A stretch of 64,000 bases of DNA from Halichondria panicea (Eukaryota; Porifera; Demospongiae; Suberitida; Halichondriidae), in the NCBI RefSeq assembly GCF_963675165.1, contig NC_087392.1:2495001-2559000 (forward strand), written 5' to 3'. Below the pieces are notes generated by a model that did no database searches, was not told the DNA's origin, and worked only from the letters and a program-made list of their open reading frames with translations. This document shows, one piece after another, positions 1-24,748 of this stretch; within the stretch, counting starts at the first letter, position 1, and each line of letters starts with the position of its first letter. Made by a program: the position numbers and the translations under genes.

Positions 1-358
1 TCAACACTTGTTCTGCGTGTGCACACTTGTGCCAATATGAAGTATTTATTCATTGTTGTCGTACATCCTTTAAATTATGCAATATCTCCTTTTATAGTAT
101 TAAGAGCTCTCCTCTTGATAGTATGTTTAGGGCTCTTGATCGTTCAACTTTCAAACATCTGCTTGCCATATGTTTTTGTTATCTTTGTGCTGTGTAGCAT
201 CCTTGTGCGAGTAGGGGTTTCAATTCCCCCAACAATTGGGTGGGGTGGAGCATGTGACAGTGTAGGAGTTGTTCTCCCACTTGATTAAACATACATTTGT
301 GTGTGTTTGAAGACTCTTTTGTATAAACCTATTGATGCCCTCTTGATCTTCTGCGTAG
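1..358 (+). other. Probable CYFIP intron upstream of first visible exon
   Basis: I see no coding exon that matches CYFIP or anything else here. The stretch ends in a clean pyrimidine-rich acceptor (AG at 357-358) directly before the first recognisable CYFIP exon. It is therefore most simply an intron of that gene, whose 5' part (roughly the first 245 residues by comparison with the usual length of about 1250) lies outside the window. An 89-codon open frame at 19-288 is hydrophobic and low in complexity, and I do not believe it is a gene. Confidence 0.6.
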
Positions 359-8725
<8,367 letters not shown>

Positions 8726-9076
8726 CCTTAGCTTACAGATTTTTTTTGAATGTCTTGTATACCTGTATGTGTGATAACATTTATGCACAGAAACTTTTAG
8801 AGTGATATGTGTAGTAGATAGATAACCTCAATTAACTGCAACTATGCTTTTGCATTGTCATTGTATTTTTAGAATGGATTGTTTATTGGTAAAGATCGTC
8901 GTAACGATAAATGTAATTATGACATTGTTCTATAGTAGAGGTGATCATTGCCAACATAATTATTAATTTATACTGGAGATAAGAATATTTTTAATAATAC
9001 ACAACATGACAAAGGATTGTATGTCAATGTTTGTCCATTTGAAGCACTGAGAGGAGACAATTTCATCACCCAGCGA
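8726..9076. other. Convergent 3' intergenic region CYFIP/RBX1
   Basis: About 350 bp between two tail-to-tail stop codons. It is AT-rich with no coding signal, and it must hold both 3' UTRs and both polyadenylation sites. I see no strong repeat. Confidence 0.6.
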
Positions 9077-9730
9077 TCAGCGGCCATACCTGCAATCACA
9101 AACAAACTCTTCAATGAATGTACTCTTCAGTGAATGTACTAGAAAGCCGATTGCATCTATAGCTATATACGTTACTCACTTGTGGAACTCCCACTCCCTG
9201 TTGTCAAGGGGACACACTTGTCTGGTCTTGAGCCACCTAGAGATGCAGTGGAAGTGGAAGGCATGATTGCACACACCCCAAGCCACTGTGCACTCTTCGC
9301 TGGTGGCAGACGCCTGGTTGGCCTGACACTCGATACCTGCAGTGTCAAAAACGTGGTGGCATCATTTCGGGCTTTAACCAATCGAGGAGGTATGATTGGT
9401 ATAAATATCCCTCAATAATTATGCCGACTAAGCAATTAATCTTTACATGTGGGAGAATTGTACACCAACTTACAAAGATCCATAATGTGGTTTCTACAGA
9501 TAGCACAGTTGTCCACTACAATGTCTGCGTAATAAGAAACACAGTGAGCACATATCCATTGACAAGCACTCACAAACTTACCCCATGCCCATAGTGCCAC
9601 AGCATTCCACTGCACAAAATAATGTATCGATGAAAATATTCATGACATAACTTAAGCACACCTTTTTGACTTCAAACCGTTTCTTGTCCCTCACCACCGG
9701 TGTGGTATCGACTTCCATGCCCTCTGCCAT
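9077..9730 (-). CDS. RBX1: RBX1/ROC1 RING-box protein
   Basis: RING-H2 subunit of cullin-RING E3 ubiquitin ligases, recruiting E2 to the cullin. Five minus-strand exons (9662-9730, 9582-9609, 9474-9524, 9180-9336, 9077-9089) encode 105 residues, close to the family's usual 108. Visible features: the N-terminal cullin-binding strand ([18 protein letters not shown]), then the zinc ligands CAIC, C-I-E-C, the HAFHFHC block and the [11 protein letters not shown]-terminus ending KYGR. The last exon adds only four codons plus stop (the first shared across the junction). The ATG at 9728-9730 starts the classical [12 protein letters not shown] N-terminus. It is head-to-head with the hydroxyisourate hydrolase gene and tail-to-tail with CYFIP. 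RBX1 fits rather than RBX2, given WEFHKYGR at the end. Confidence 0.97.
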
Positions 9731-9987
9731 TGTAGGATAACGAATGAGACGTCAGGGAGCTTTGAAGGTCACAGAGAATCAACCCAGAATTTTGGCACAC
9801 AGATCTTGTATGTGCTGACAGTGCATATACAGTGGGTGTGGTCATTAAATGGCTTACAGACTGCAAGTGGTTTCTGGTCATTTGCAAACTGGTGCTGTCT
9901 CAATCAATTCCAAGGCAAGAAAATTCCTTTTACTCTTCCAATTTTTAGCATTGATTTTTGCAGGTTGAATCCTGCACTCGCAGCAGT
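9731..9987. promoter_or_regulatory. Shared promoter interval RBX1 / hydroxyisourate hydrolase
   Basis: A 257-bp gap between two divergent ATGs, so both core promoters and 5' UTRs must lie here. I see no clear TATA box. Assignment is from gene geometry only. Confidence 0.5.
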
Positions 9988-10452
9988 ATGTCTCGACCCC
10001 CTATCACCACACATGTGCTAGACACTGCTCTGGGCAGACCTGCGTCTGGACTTCCTATACAGCTCTGTCAAGTTGGTGAAGACAACACCACCTGGCATAT
10101 CATCGGATCAGGGTAAGCGAATATCTTTCGGCTTCCCAGGCTGACTATTTCCTAATACAGGGTAACCAACTCGGATGGGAGGTGTGGCCCACTGATCACC
10201 ATGGAGCAACTCAAACCTGGAACGTATCGTATGCATTTTGACACTGCCACATACTTTGCATCACAAAATAACAACCAACCCTTCTATCCGTATGCTGAGG
10301 TATTATGTGCTATATATGGCTTGCATGGTCCTTTATTTAGCAATATTTTCCATTTTATACAGGTTGTCTTCATCATCTATGATACAACACAGCACTATCA
10401 CATTCCATTGCTGTTGAGTCCTTATGCGTACTCTACATACAGAGGAAGCTAG
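9988..10452 (+). CDS. URAH: 5-hydroxyisourate hydrolase (transthyretin-like)
   Basis: Hydrolyses 5-hydroxyisourate to OHCU in uric acid degradation. Three exons (9988-10112, 10161-10299, 10363-10452) give 117 residues, the normal length for this family. The diagnostic features are all present: N-terminal THVLD histidine box, the GRCGPL arginine region, the HYHIPLLLSP histidine segment and the C-terminal YRGS tetrapeptide that separates the enzyme from vertebrate transthyretin. There is no signal peptide, consistent with the enzyme rather than the hormone carrier. An ATTAAA polyadenylation signal lies near 10502. Its stop codon is only 89 bp from the end of the convergent GST gene. Confidence 0.95.
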
Positions 10453-10541
10453 CATAGTTATATCTATATAAGAATTACTGAGGAATGTATGAACATTTTA
10501 CATTAAAGAAACTGTATTTCACTCGATCACAAAATTAACAA

Positions 10542-11255
10542 TTAGTATGTAGTTCCTTTTCTAATGGCATCTGCTACTTCTGATTTTACTGAGTCGTCAG
10601 CATATCTCTGATAGGATTCGATCAATCTTGTATCATCAGGGATTGTCTTCTTGATACTCTCTCGTTCTGTGCAGGCTGCATACCACTGATAATATCGCTC
10701 AAACTCAGTGCCCTCTTTGGGTAAAGTGAATCCACGATAGTGAGGAAGGACCACCTGGAACCGATGTGCATATGGAAAGAGCATTATATCAATTTTGTTC
10801 AGAGCCTGGCCACCAAAAAACGGCCCAGACTTTTCATCTAGTTCTGCAAAAAGCATTTTGGTTGCTTTGACTATAGAATCTATTGCTTCGTCCCGTTCAG
10901 CCTGATCTTTTTTCATCAACAAGCGATAGTAAGGTGCCTCAATCTTACTCCCAATGAAGTTGCTCCAGATTCTAGCAAACGCCCGTTGGTATACATCAGT
11001 GGGTAGAAGGTTCCTATCAGTTTTCCAAGCTTCGTCAACATACTCAATGCATACCGGAGACTCGTATACGGGCTTTCCATTGTGAACGATGACCGGCACC
11101 AGGCCCCTGGGATTGACAGCAAGCCACTCTGGTGTCTTGTTGTATGGATCTTGTTCTACATATTTGAACTCCACACCTTTCTCCAACAGAGCTATCCAAG
11201 CCCTTTGAGCAAACGGGCAGAACCAGGCATTGTACAGGGTGGGTACAGATGACAT
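10542..11255 (-). CDS. Omega-like glutathione S-transferase, intronless
   Basis: A single uninterrupted exon. From the methionine at 11255 it encodes 237 residues, the standard GST length. An in-frame upstream ATG at 11399 would add 48 residues without homology. The thioredoxin-fold domain carries the omega-type cysteine motif FCPFAQR (about residues 11-17) followed by NPRGLVPVI and YESPVCIEYVDE, then an all-alpha C-terminal domain. Omega-class enzymes use this Cys for thioltransferase or dehydroascorbate reductase activity (family knowledge). Lack of introns is odd, because all 15 complete genes around it are interrupted. A retrocopy or acquired gene is possible. It is head-to-head with ATP7 copy 1. 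Confidence 0.9.
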   Translation of the reverse strand: MSSVPTLYNAWFCPFAQRAWIALLEKGVEFKYVEQDPYNKTPEWLAVNPRGLVPVIVHNGKPVYESPVCIEYVDEAWKTDRNLLPTDVYQRAFARIWSNFIGSKIEAPYYRLLMKKDQAERDEAIDSIVKATKMLFAELDEKSGPFFGGQALNKIDIMLFPYAHRFQVVLPHYRGFTLPKEGTEFERYYQWYAACTERESIKKTIPDDTRLIESYQRYADDSVKSEVADAIRKGTTY

Positions 11256-11458
11256 CTTGGCTGAGGGATGAATTACAGGAGAAGAGTAGTCAGGAGTGTT
11301 TTGTCTAGGTGGGTGTGGCCCATCCAAATTAGAGTCACTTTGCATGTGACGTGTGGGCTGTGCATTTGTGGTGAATCTTTGATAAACAACATTGTTCATT
11401 TTTGTTGAGACAGAAAAGAGTAGACGGATTATACACTATAGCTAGCTGTGTAATTGCA
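11256..11458. promoter_or_regulatory. Shared promoter interval GST / ATP7 copy 1
   Basis: About 200 bp separate the preferred start codons of the divergent GST and ATP7 genes. Both frames remain open upstream (to ATGs at 11399 and 11402), so the exact starts are a choice. I chose 11255 for GST because it gives the family length, and 11459 for ATP7 because it matches the N-terminus of copy 2. Confidence 0.5.
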
Positions 11459-18884
<7,426 letters not shown>

Positions 18885-19704
18885 GTATCTGTGATTAATT
18901 TGAACACTGTAGTTTTTCGATTCTTGTGTGTGTTCATTTTAAGTTAGTAAAGCAGAAATTAATCTGAATATTTAATTATTGTGCATATCAACCATGGCTT
19001 TACTTTTTCTTGTTCTTTGTTTAGCACTCAATAGAAATGCATGGGAGGCAGTAAAGAAGGAAATGATGGATGTGAATTAAAACTTTACCTCTATTTCTTT
19101 CTTTATTCCTCCAAATAATACCATATTTTATCTTATTGAACGATTGTGACAAAGCTTAACCAGCACTTACCGGAAGCATAAACTATAAAAAAAAAGGATG
19201 TATGAACAAAGAGTAAGAGAAATCGAACATTCTTCCTTCATACAACTTGTCATGTCTGCCACTGACAAATGAGCATTCGTACTCATCTACCATGACATGG
19301 CTTCATTGCCGATTGATTTTCTCACTGCTACGTTCTGCCATACAGTGTATTCATGGTGCTTGCATCGGTCACGCTTTCAAAGCACCCCCTATCTATGGAC
19401 CTGGTTACCTCCGAACGGGGGGGGGGGGGGGGGGGGGGTATTTATCGAACTGCAAATAGGTTAATTAAACCAAGTAGATAGTCATCTACTTAACTTCATC
19501 ATTACTGTATGCTTTCACCTTTATTTTTTCTGTACTGCCGGCCCTCCATATTTTAAAGGGTACACCCCCCCCCCCCCCAACAAAAAGGAGAGCCTGGGTA
19601 CCGAAGCAGAGGAGGTTGGACAGTTCTTCTTCTTCTTTGTAGCCTCCAAATAATGAAGAGTAGCCCATTGGGCAGACGAAAAAGAATATTGAAAATGGGT
19701 ATTA
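18885..19704. other. Repeat-rich 3' flank of ATP7 copy 1
   Basis: Holds the ATP7 copy 1 3' UTR and unassigned AT-rich sequence. A homopolymer G run of about 20 (near 19419-19438) and a C run (near 19566-19579) bracket about 130 bp. The right part approaches the 3' end of the LINE fragment whose stop codon is at 19705-19707 (minus strand). No gene is recognised. Confidence 0.55.
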
Positions 19705-20185
19705 TTATAACACACAGTAAGAGGGTGGAGCTTTAAACCAATGTGCTTGTGAGAGATCAGCGCGGGTTTGCCTAGTTGGGCGGAGTCCAACCAACGCTTC
19801 GCTCATGGTTGGGTATCAGTACATGTAGCAGTTTTGTTCCCTGCAGCCCAATCAGATTGCTGCGTTCAAGTGGGAAACCTTACAGCTCAATTTAGCTGAC
19901 AAGGCGAGCTGGGACACTGTATTTCTCTAGTCTCGATTTCCAGCCTCTTTGCAAGAGTCTGGTGAACTTCACTATCACCACTCGTGTCAGGCCCTAAGTG
20001 CCGCGGTTAGATAACCTAGTAGTGATAATTGGGTGTTAACCAAATAGTGTAGTGGTGGGTGTTACCCATGCACTGTGTGGTGAAATTCATGCAATCACTG
20101 AATGGGTACAGGTGTGGCCAAAAATCATTGTGGAACATTTAGTTTATGACTTTCAAGATTTAGTACATAATTATAGTGCAAGACT

Positions 20186-20910
20186 ATGGAAAGACACATG
20201 AAGATGCAAGACGTGATAATTGAGAGTGCTAGAGCAATTGGGATCCATTATTTAAAGCCAGAGCAAATGAAAGCAATGTATTCAATCATTGGAGGAAAGG
20301 ACACATTTGTGTCACTGCCAACCGGCTATGGAAAGTCAGTAATCTTTGCTGCATTACCTATGGCCTTTGACCAATTGAAAGGTGAACTAAAATTGCTGTA
20401 TGAGTGTACCTATATATACACCTTTTTCTGTTTTGCAGGAACATCTGGAAGCATTGTACTTTGTATTAGTCCCCTCACTTCGCTGATGATGGATCAACAA
20501 AAAAAGTGTGCAGCTGGAGGATTGACAGTGGAATACGTTGGAGAAGCTCAGACAGACCGTAGTGCTATTAACAGAGTACTGAAAAGAGAAGCTCAGTTGG
20601 TGTTCATCTCCCCAGAGAGCATAATTATTAGCGAAGGGTATTTTTCGAAATAATTATGCTTCTGTCACCACCGTATATAAAGAATCTCGTTGCAGTAGTA
20701 GTTGATGAAGCCCATTGTGTTAAAACCTGGAGAGATGATTTTCGAGTTGCGAGATTGGAGATTTAAGGAGCCTCATTCCAGACAATGTCGGTGTTCACGC
20801 ACTTACTGCTACCTCTACAACAGAAACATTTTACATTGTCAGTAGAAGGTTATGTATAGACGATCCTACTTTAATTGCCTCCCCTCCTTTCCGAGACAAT
20901 ATTACTTATG
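20186..20910 (+). pseudogene. RecQ-like DEAH helicase fragment inside the transposon
   Basis: Starts MERHMKMQDV and shows helicase motif I (LPTGYGKS), motif Ia-like SPLTSLM, SPES, then DEAHCVKTW (motif II, typical of RecQ as DEAHC-x2-W) and ALTATST (motif III). A 57-58 bp intron (about 20382-20439, GT...GCAG) is retained between the LK and GTSG segments, so the copy came from DNA rather than mRNA. The frame is broken at about 20636-20660 (TAA) and again near 20755-20775 by indels, and it stops before the RecQ C-terminal and HRDC domains. It is therefore a pseudogene fragment. RecQ-like copies of this kind could be cargo or a former part of the element. Confidence 0.8.
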
Positions 20911-20924
20911 GTTCTTATTTTAAT

Positions 20925-21060
20925 GGTTGCTGCTGACACGTACACCGGTGGAATGGTTGCTGCTGACGCTGATGGAATGGTTGCTACTGACACTGGTGGA
21001 ATAGTTGGTACTGAAACAGATGATGGAATGGGTGGTGTGGGGGGTTCCTGCATAACTCTA
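20925..21060 (-). repeat. Short degenerate tandem repeat, Pro/Val/Ala/Thr-rich in minus frame
   Basis: About 27-30 bp units (GATGGAATGGTTGCTACTGAC-like on the + strand) repeated four to five times. On the minus strand they read as repeats of the type TIPPVSVA. The frame is not joined to the zinc-ligand ORF upstream without crossing a stop, so coding use is uncertain. Confidence 0.6.
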
Positions 21061-21085
21061 CTTCTTTTTGGCGGTGGTGGTTAAG

Positions 21086-21370
21086 TTATCTTCTGCATGT
21101 CTTGAAAGCAGACCATTTATTAGCTCTGCATGTTGCTTCCTTCTTTACCTTGCATAGCTTTTCTTGTTGAGCATGGACATTCTTCAGTTGTTTCTCGCAC
21201 TGGTGACACAATATACTGTCACTAGCACTAGTTTCAGGGATGCAATGCAGAGGTACTGGAAGGAGCTGCACAAGTACTTCTCTTGCTTCAGAACAGCTAT
21301 GACCATTGAGCTTCTTTCGCCTTCGGTTGTCCAGAGACTCATTCGCACACAAACAGCAGTAGAGGCCCAT
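21086..21370 (-). CDS. Small zinc-ligand ORF within the transposon (ZAD-like pattern)
   Basis: A 94-residue minus-strand ORF with CCLC near the N-terminus and CHQC about 45 residues later, followed by a basic, Lys-rich helix. The paired C-x2-C arrangement is like a ZAD or similar DNA-binding treble-clef domain; this is a pattern match only. It has a stop straight after KTCRR, so it is either a truncated exon or a fragment. Its location inside the TIR element, antisense to the helicase debris, suggests transposon-borne DNA rather than a host gene. Confidence 0.4.
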   Translation of the reverse strand: MGLYCCLCANESLDNRRRKKLNGHSCSEAREVLVQLLPVPLHCIPETSASDSILCHQCEKQLKNVHAQQEKLCKVKKEATCRANKWSAFKTCRR

Positions 21371-23217
21371 ATCTAGCTACTTTTTTGTGATGCAATAGCT
21401 TACGTAACAGTTTACACAGCAGGCCACAACGGCCCACAAGGCACTTGACAAGCGGTTTCACACCCCAAGAAAATCTTGGGGTGTCTGCACGAACTGTTCA
21501 TTGCAAGTTCACCCGACCATATACGAAGTATGGGAGGGCGTGGCCAGACTAGTATTTCTCTGGAGAATGCAGAAACAGCTCCTGCTGGATATCTAGGCTA
21601 CTAGAAAAGAAGCATAGTCTATCTTAGCATCTATGAATGAAGCTTGAACAGTATGTACTAATTAATTAAAAGGACTTGTCTTTGTTTTAAGTTTTGTTGT
21701 GCTACCAATAAGATTAGATCATTAGTTTGGACAAAACCTGTGTTATGTATGCCTTCTTTGGTCTTCGAAAAGCTTCTCAGAAGCCTTGGGGTAGTCTTAT
21801 AGCTGGCTGTACCTCTCCTTGTGCTAGATGTCTAACTATTATGAAAAAGTTTATTTCTGCCTGTACTAAATCTTATATTACAGGCTAAAGTATTCTTCTA
21901 CTTTCTCTAAGAGTCTGAGGTCTTTCTTGAATTCCAAAACAACTATAGCTAGATCCAGTCAGCTAGAATAGCCATCCAAATAGTTAATTGATTTCTTTAT
22001 ATCGCACCCCTGAGCCATGCGGTTGTCAGCCACTTAAAGATTAAACAATATTCATACTCTGTCTCAAGTACCGGTGGAACAAAACTGCTACGTGTACTGA
22101 TACCCAACCCAGAGCGCAGCGTTGGTTGGACTCCGCCCAACTAGGTTTGCCTTAGATCTTTGATGAAGAGCAAGAGCCACTCTTGCGCATGGGCAGCTTT
22201 CAGCCAGACAAGGCCTTGCAGGAGATTGTAGAGGGTGTCATGTAGTGCCCTTGGGTCGTGGGGGAGGTGAACACTGATGCAGGATGGGGCATCCTGCAGG
22301 AGAGCAAGTCTGCGCATTGAGAGAGCAGGGCAACTTACTAAAAAGTGTGAAGGTGATTCTTCTTCAGTGTTGCATAGTTTGCACGATGCAACACCGGGAG
22401 AGATATTTCCTCTGTTGCGATATCTAAACCTGGACGCATCCAGCTCGAGCCCGTCACAGCCCACTAGGAGCCTGATTCTGAAATTTGAGGGGCCATGCAT
22501 AGAACGATCCAGCTGACAGCATGACCATAGCATCGAAGGGCGACCTAGAAGGGCGGGGAGGGATGAGATAGGGAGATTTGTGCATGTGTCTGTCATCTTG
22601 ACGTATTGTGTGACTAGTGCAGATTTCTTTGCAGCAGTCTTAAAAGACCCTTTGTTTTTCCCGTTTGAGATCATAGACGAGAGTGAAGGGTAGCAACGAG
22701 ATAAGACTAGTGTGGACCATGTTTTTAAGAGACCTGATGGAGAGTCGGCGAGAAGTCTTTCTACCATAATCTTTTTCGGGAGATCTTCTGAAGACATGCA
22801 TGCGATAGAGTTAATAAAACAGAGCTGTCTGCAGTCCACCAATGCCGAGATCTCCAACGAGCCAATAAGGCTGGTGAGGGCGAGTGACGGACATCTTGTA
22901 GGCAGGCCTTGAATTGTGCGAAGTAGTTTCCTGTGAGTTCTCTCCAACATGTTGAGATCGCTCTTTGTTAGGGACCAGAGTTCTGATCCATAGAGCATAA
23001 TTGGAAGGCAGAGTGAGGAATAAAGCTTGTGAGAGGTGATTGGGTGGAGGCAGCCGAACCTCGCGCCCACAGAATTCAGGGCAAAGAAGGCACTCCTACC
23101 CGCAGAGCAGCGTCCCGAGATTCTGAGGGAGCCAGAAGAAGACACTAAGCGAAGGACACCAAGGTGTTTGTAACTATCTACCTCCTGGATAATTTCCGAA
23201 CAAACAGAGAGCAACAA

Positions 23218-24748
23218 TCTAGATTGTCATAATTATGACCTCTTACTTTTACCTTGTTTTGATGGTACATTTCATAGCTAAGAAACTGTGTAGTTTGTAG
23301 CTGTTTTTAGCTATTGGTTAAAGAAAGGAGGTCAAACTACACTGATATCCATCGCCAACCCCATATTAACGAAGCCAGGAAATTGCGTTGAAGGTAAAAC
23401 TGTCTGTACTAGCCACAGTGTTACTGTATTTGGTGTAGACATTAAAATAGTGATTAGAACATTGTAAGTAGAAAGTGTCTATGCTACTCTTACGTTCAGC
23501 CTAGTATGGAAGAGCTAACGAAGGCAGAGGGTACTCCCGAGGACGCAACGATGGATGTTCCTTTACTGACGTTAAAGGAGGTAAATATGCCTATGAATCT
23601 GGTTGTGATACATGCACTCTTTTGTAGGCATTTATGGATAGCGAAAAGTGACCGTCATGTTTTGGACACGGGCACGGCCTATTTATTGCTGTATAATTGT
23701 GCATCGACAAAAGAGGTTGATCTGATTGAAGGTGATATCTTACGGATTTCAGCATTGGTGCAAAAGAGACCAACATAGCCGTCCCCACTCTGACCACCCG
23801 AAGCAAGATATTAAACACTTAAACAAGCAATTTCACAAACACCCCGTGACTGTGGAGCTACCACCTCCTCCTGCTAGACCTTCACAAACTCTCATAATGT
23901 TAACTCACATGGTGTACTCATTAATTATTTTACTGATATATCTGCTCACTCTATAACTAAGAATGATGTGCTTGAAAAGATCTACAAGAAACAGCCATCT
24001 CTCTTGTATCCATGTAGCCTCAATTCCAAGCCGCATTAAAACATTTTAATCAACCTGGGATCGAGGCTAGTATGCAGTGTGCTTAATTGAGGTCAAAGTT
24101 CAATTGCTTATAGGTGCACGTGATACTGTCCAACCTCCTCTGGTACCGAAAGTGAATCTAATTATGGTAAAGATCATTCAAGCCAAAGGCCAAAATGTCA
24201 GATGCATGCTGTGCATGCTGAGAAGGAAGATCTATTATCCAGCATTGTAAGTTACTAACTGTGTGTTGGGATTATCCTCATGTCCATTGATTTTAACCTT
24301 TTTTATCGGCTTATGTTCATTCGTATAAATTATTATTGTAACCTAGATTCACAGAAAGTTGCAAAATGCATTGCCAAGGCATTGCCAATGCCATTGGCCA
24401 TCTGGTCTCTATCTAGAGTCTACAATGAATATTGCATGGAAATCTATGTTTCTCCTTATAGCTGTGTGGGGGGGGGTGATCAAATTATGTGTACAGCATA
24501 GATCGTACTGAGTTCTAGCATAGTGTTTGTGTAAGTCTGAGCACTACATGTACATGTACTGTACGATCACATGGTCTGCCATATACAGGTAATGCAGAAT
24601 CTAGTGTTAGATAAAAAATTAAATAGGCTTAGCATATAACCAGACTTGTTCGCCTAACCGTTATAAAAGCGAAAACTTGACCTGGGATCGAGGCTAATAC
24701 CAGACTTGAAAAGATCTATTCACTGAAAGCTTTTCAACTGAATTTCTC
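23218..24748. other. Unassigned region between LINE and ATP7 copy 2
   Basis: No gene is recognised. It contains family-B-like MITE fragments (TAGCCTCAATTCCAAGCCG at about 24014-24069 and an isolated right end GGGATCGAGGCTA at about 24681-24693). Another feature is a repeated GCTTGAAAAGATCTA-type block (near 23970 and 24708). The 90-residue open frame at 23506-23778 has no recognisable domain. The promoter of ATP7 copy 2 must lie in this repeat-rich DNA, unlike copy 1, which shares a promoter with GST. Confidence 0.5.

Larger units (their letters stand above)
19773..22143. mobile_element. 2.4-kb TIR DNA transposon (hAT-like) carrying gene fragments
   Basis: Inverted termini of about 65-75 bp, beginning TAGTTGGGCGGAGTCCAACC at 19773 and its complement ending at 22143, are flanked by an exact 8-bp duplication GGTTTGCC (19765-19772 and 22144-22151). 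Eight-base duplications are typical of hAT and also of KDZ/Zisupton-type elements (family knowledge). I find no transposase. Inside are a broken RecQ-like helicase gene (+, 20186-20910) and a minus-strand zinc-ligand ORF (21086-21370). It therefore looks like a non-autonomous element that has captured host or transposon gene fragments. A solo copy of the first 25 bp of its terminus is at 49771-49795. Confidence 0.88.
19705..23217 (-). pseudogene. 5'-truncated non-LTR retrotransposon ORF, split by a DNA transposon
   Basis: The minus-strand frame from 23217 to 22144 encodes about 357 residues of the region following the reverse transcriptase of LINE-type elements: a YKHLGV motif, the LYGSELWSL block and a late zinc knuckle, CKLC with H and C (C-x2-C-x8-H-x4-C). 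No reverse transcriptase or endonuclease domain is present upstream (beyond 23217), so the copy is 5'-truncated. The frame stops at TAG formed by the first three bases of the inserted element at 22141-22143. On the far side of that element the same frame continues from 19772 to a TAA at 19705-19707 (about 20 more residues). The reading frame is otherwise clean, suggesting that the insertion came soon after the LINE integrated. Confidence 0.85.

Noticed and set aside
20871-21053. Minus-strand 60-residue Pro-rich ORF as an independent gene
   Set aside because: It is a tandem-repeat translation within the transposon and overlaps the end of the helicase debris; noted only as a possible tail of the zinc-ligand ORF.
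23506-23778. Open frame of 90 codons starting MEELTKAEG
   Set aside because: No recognisable domain, no supporting neighbouring exons with compatible phase, and it lies in repeat-rich DNA. Plausible only as a transposon or chance ORF.
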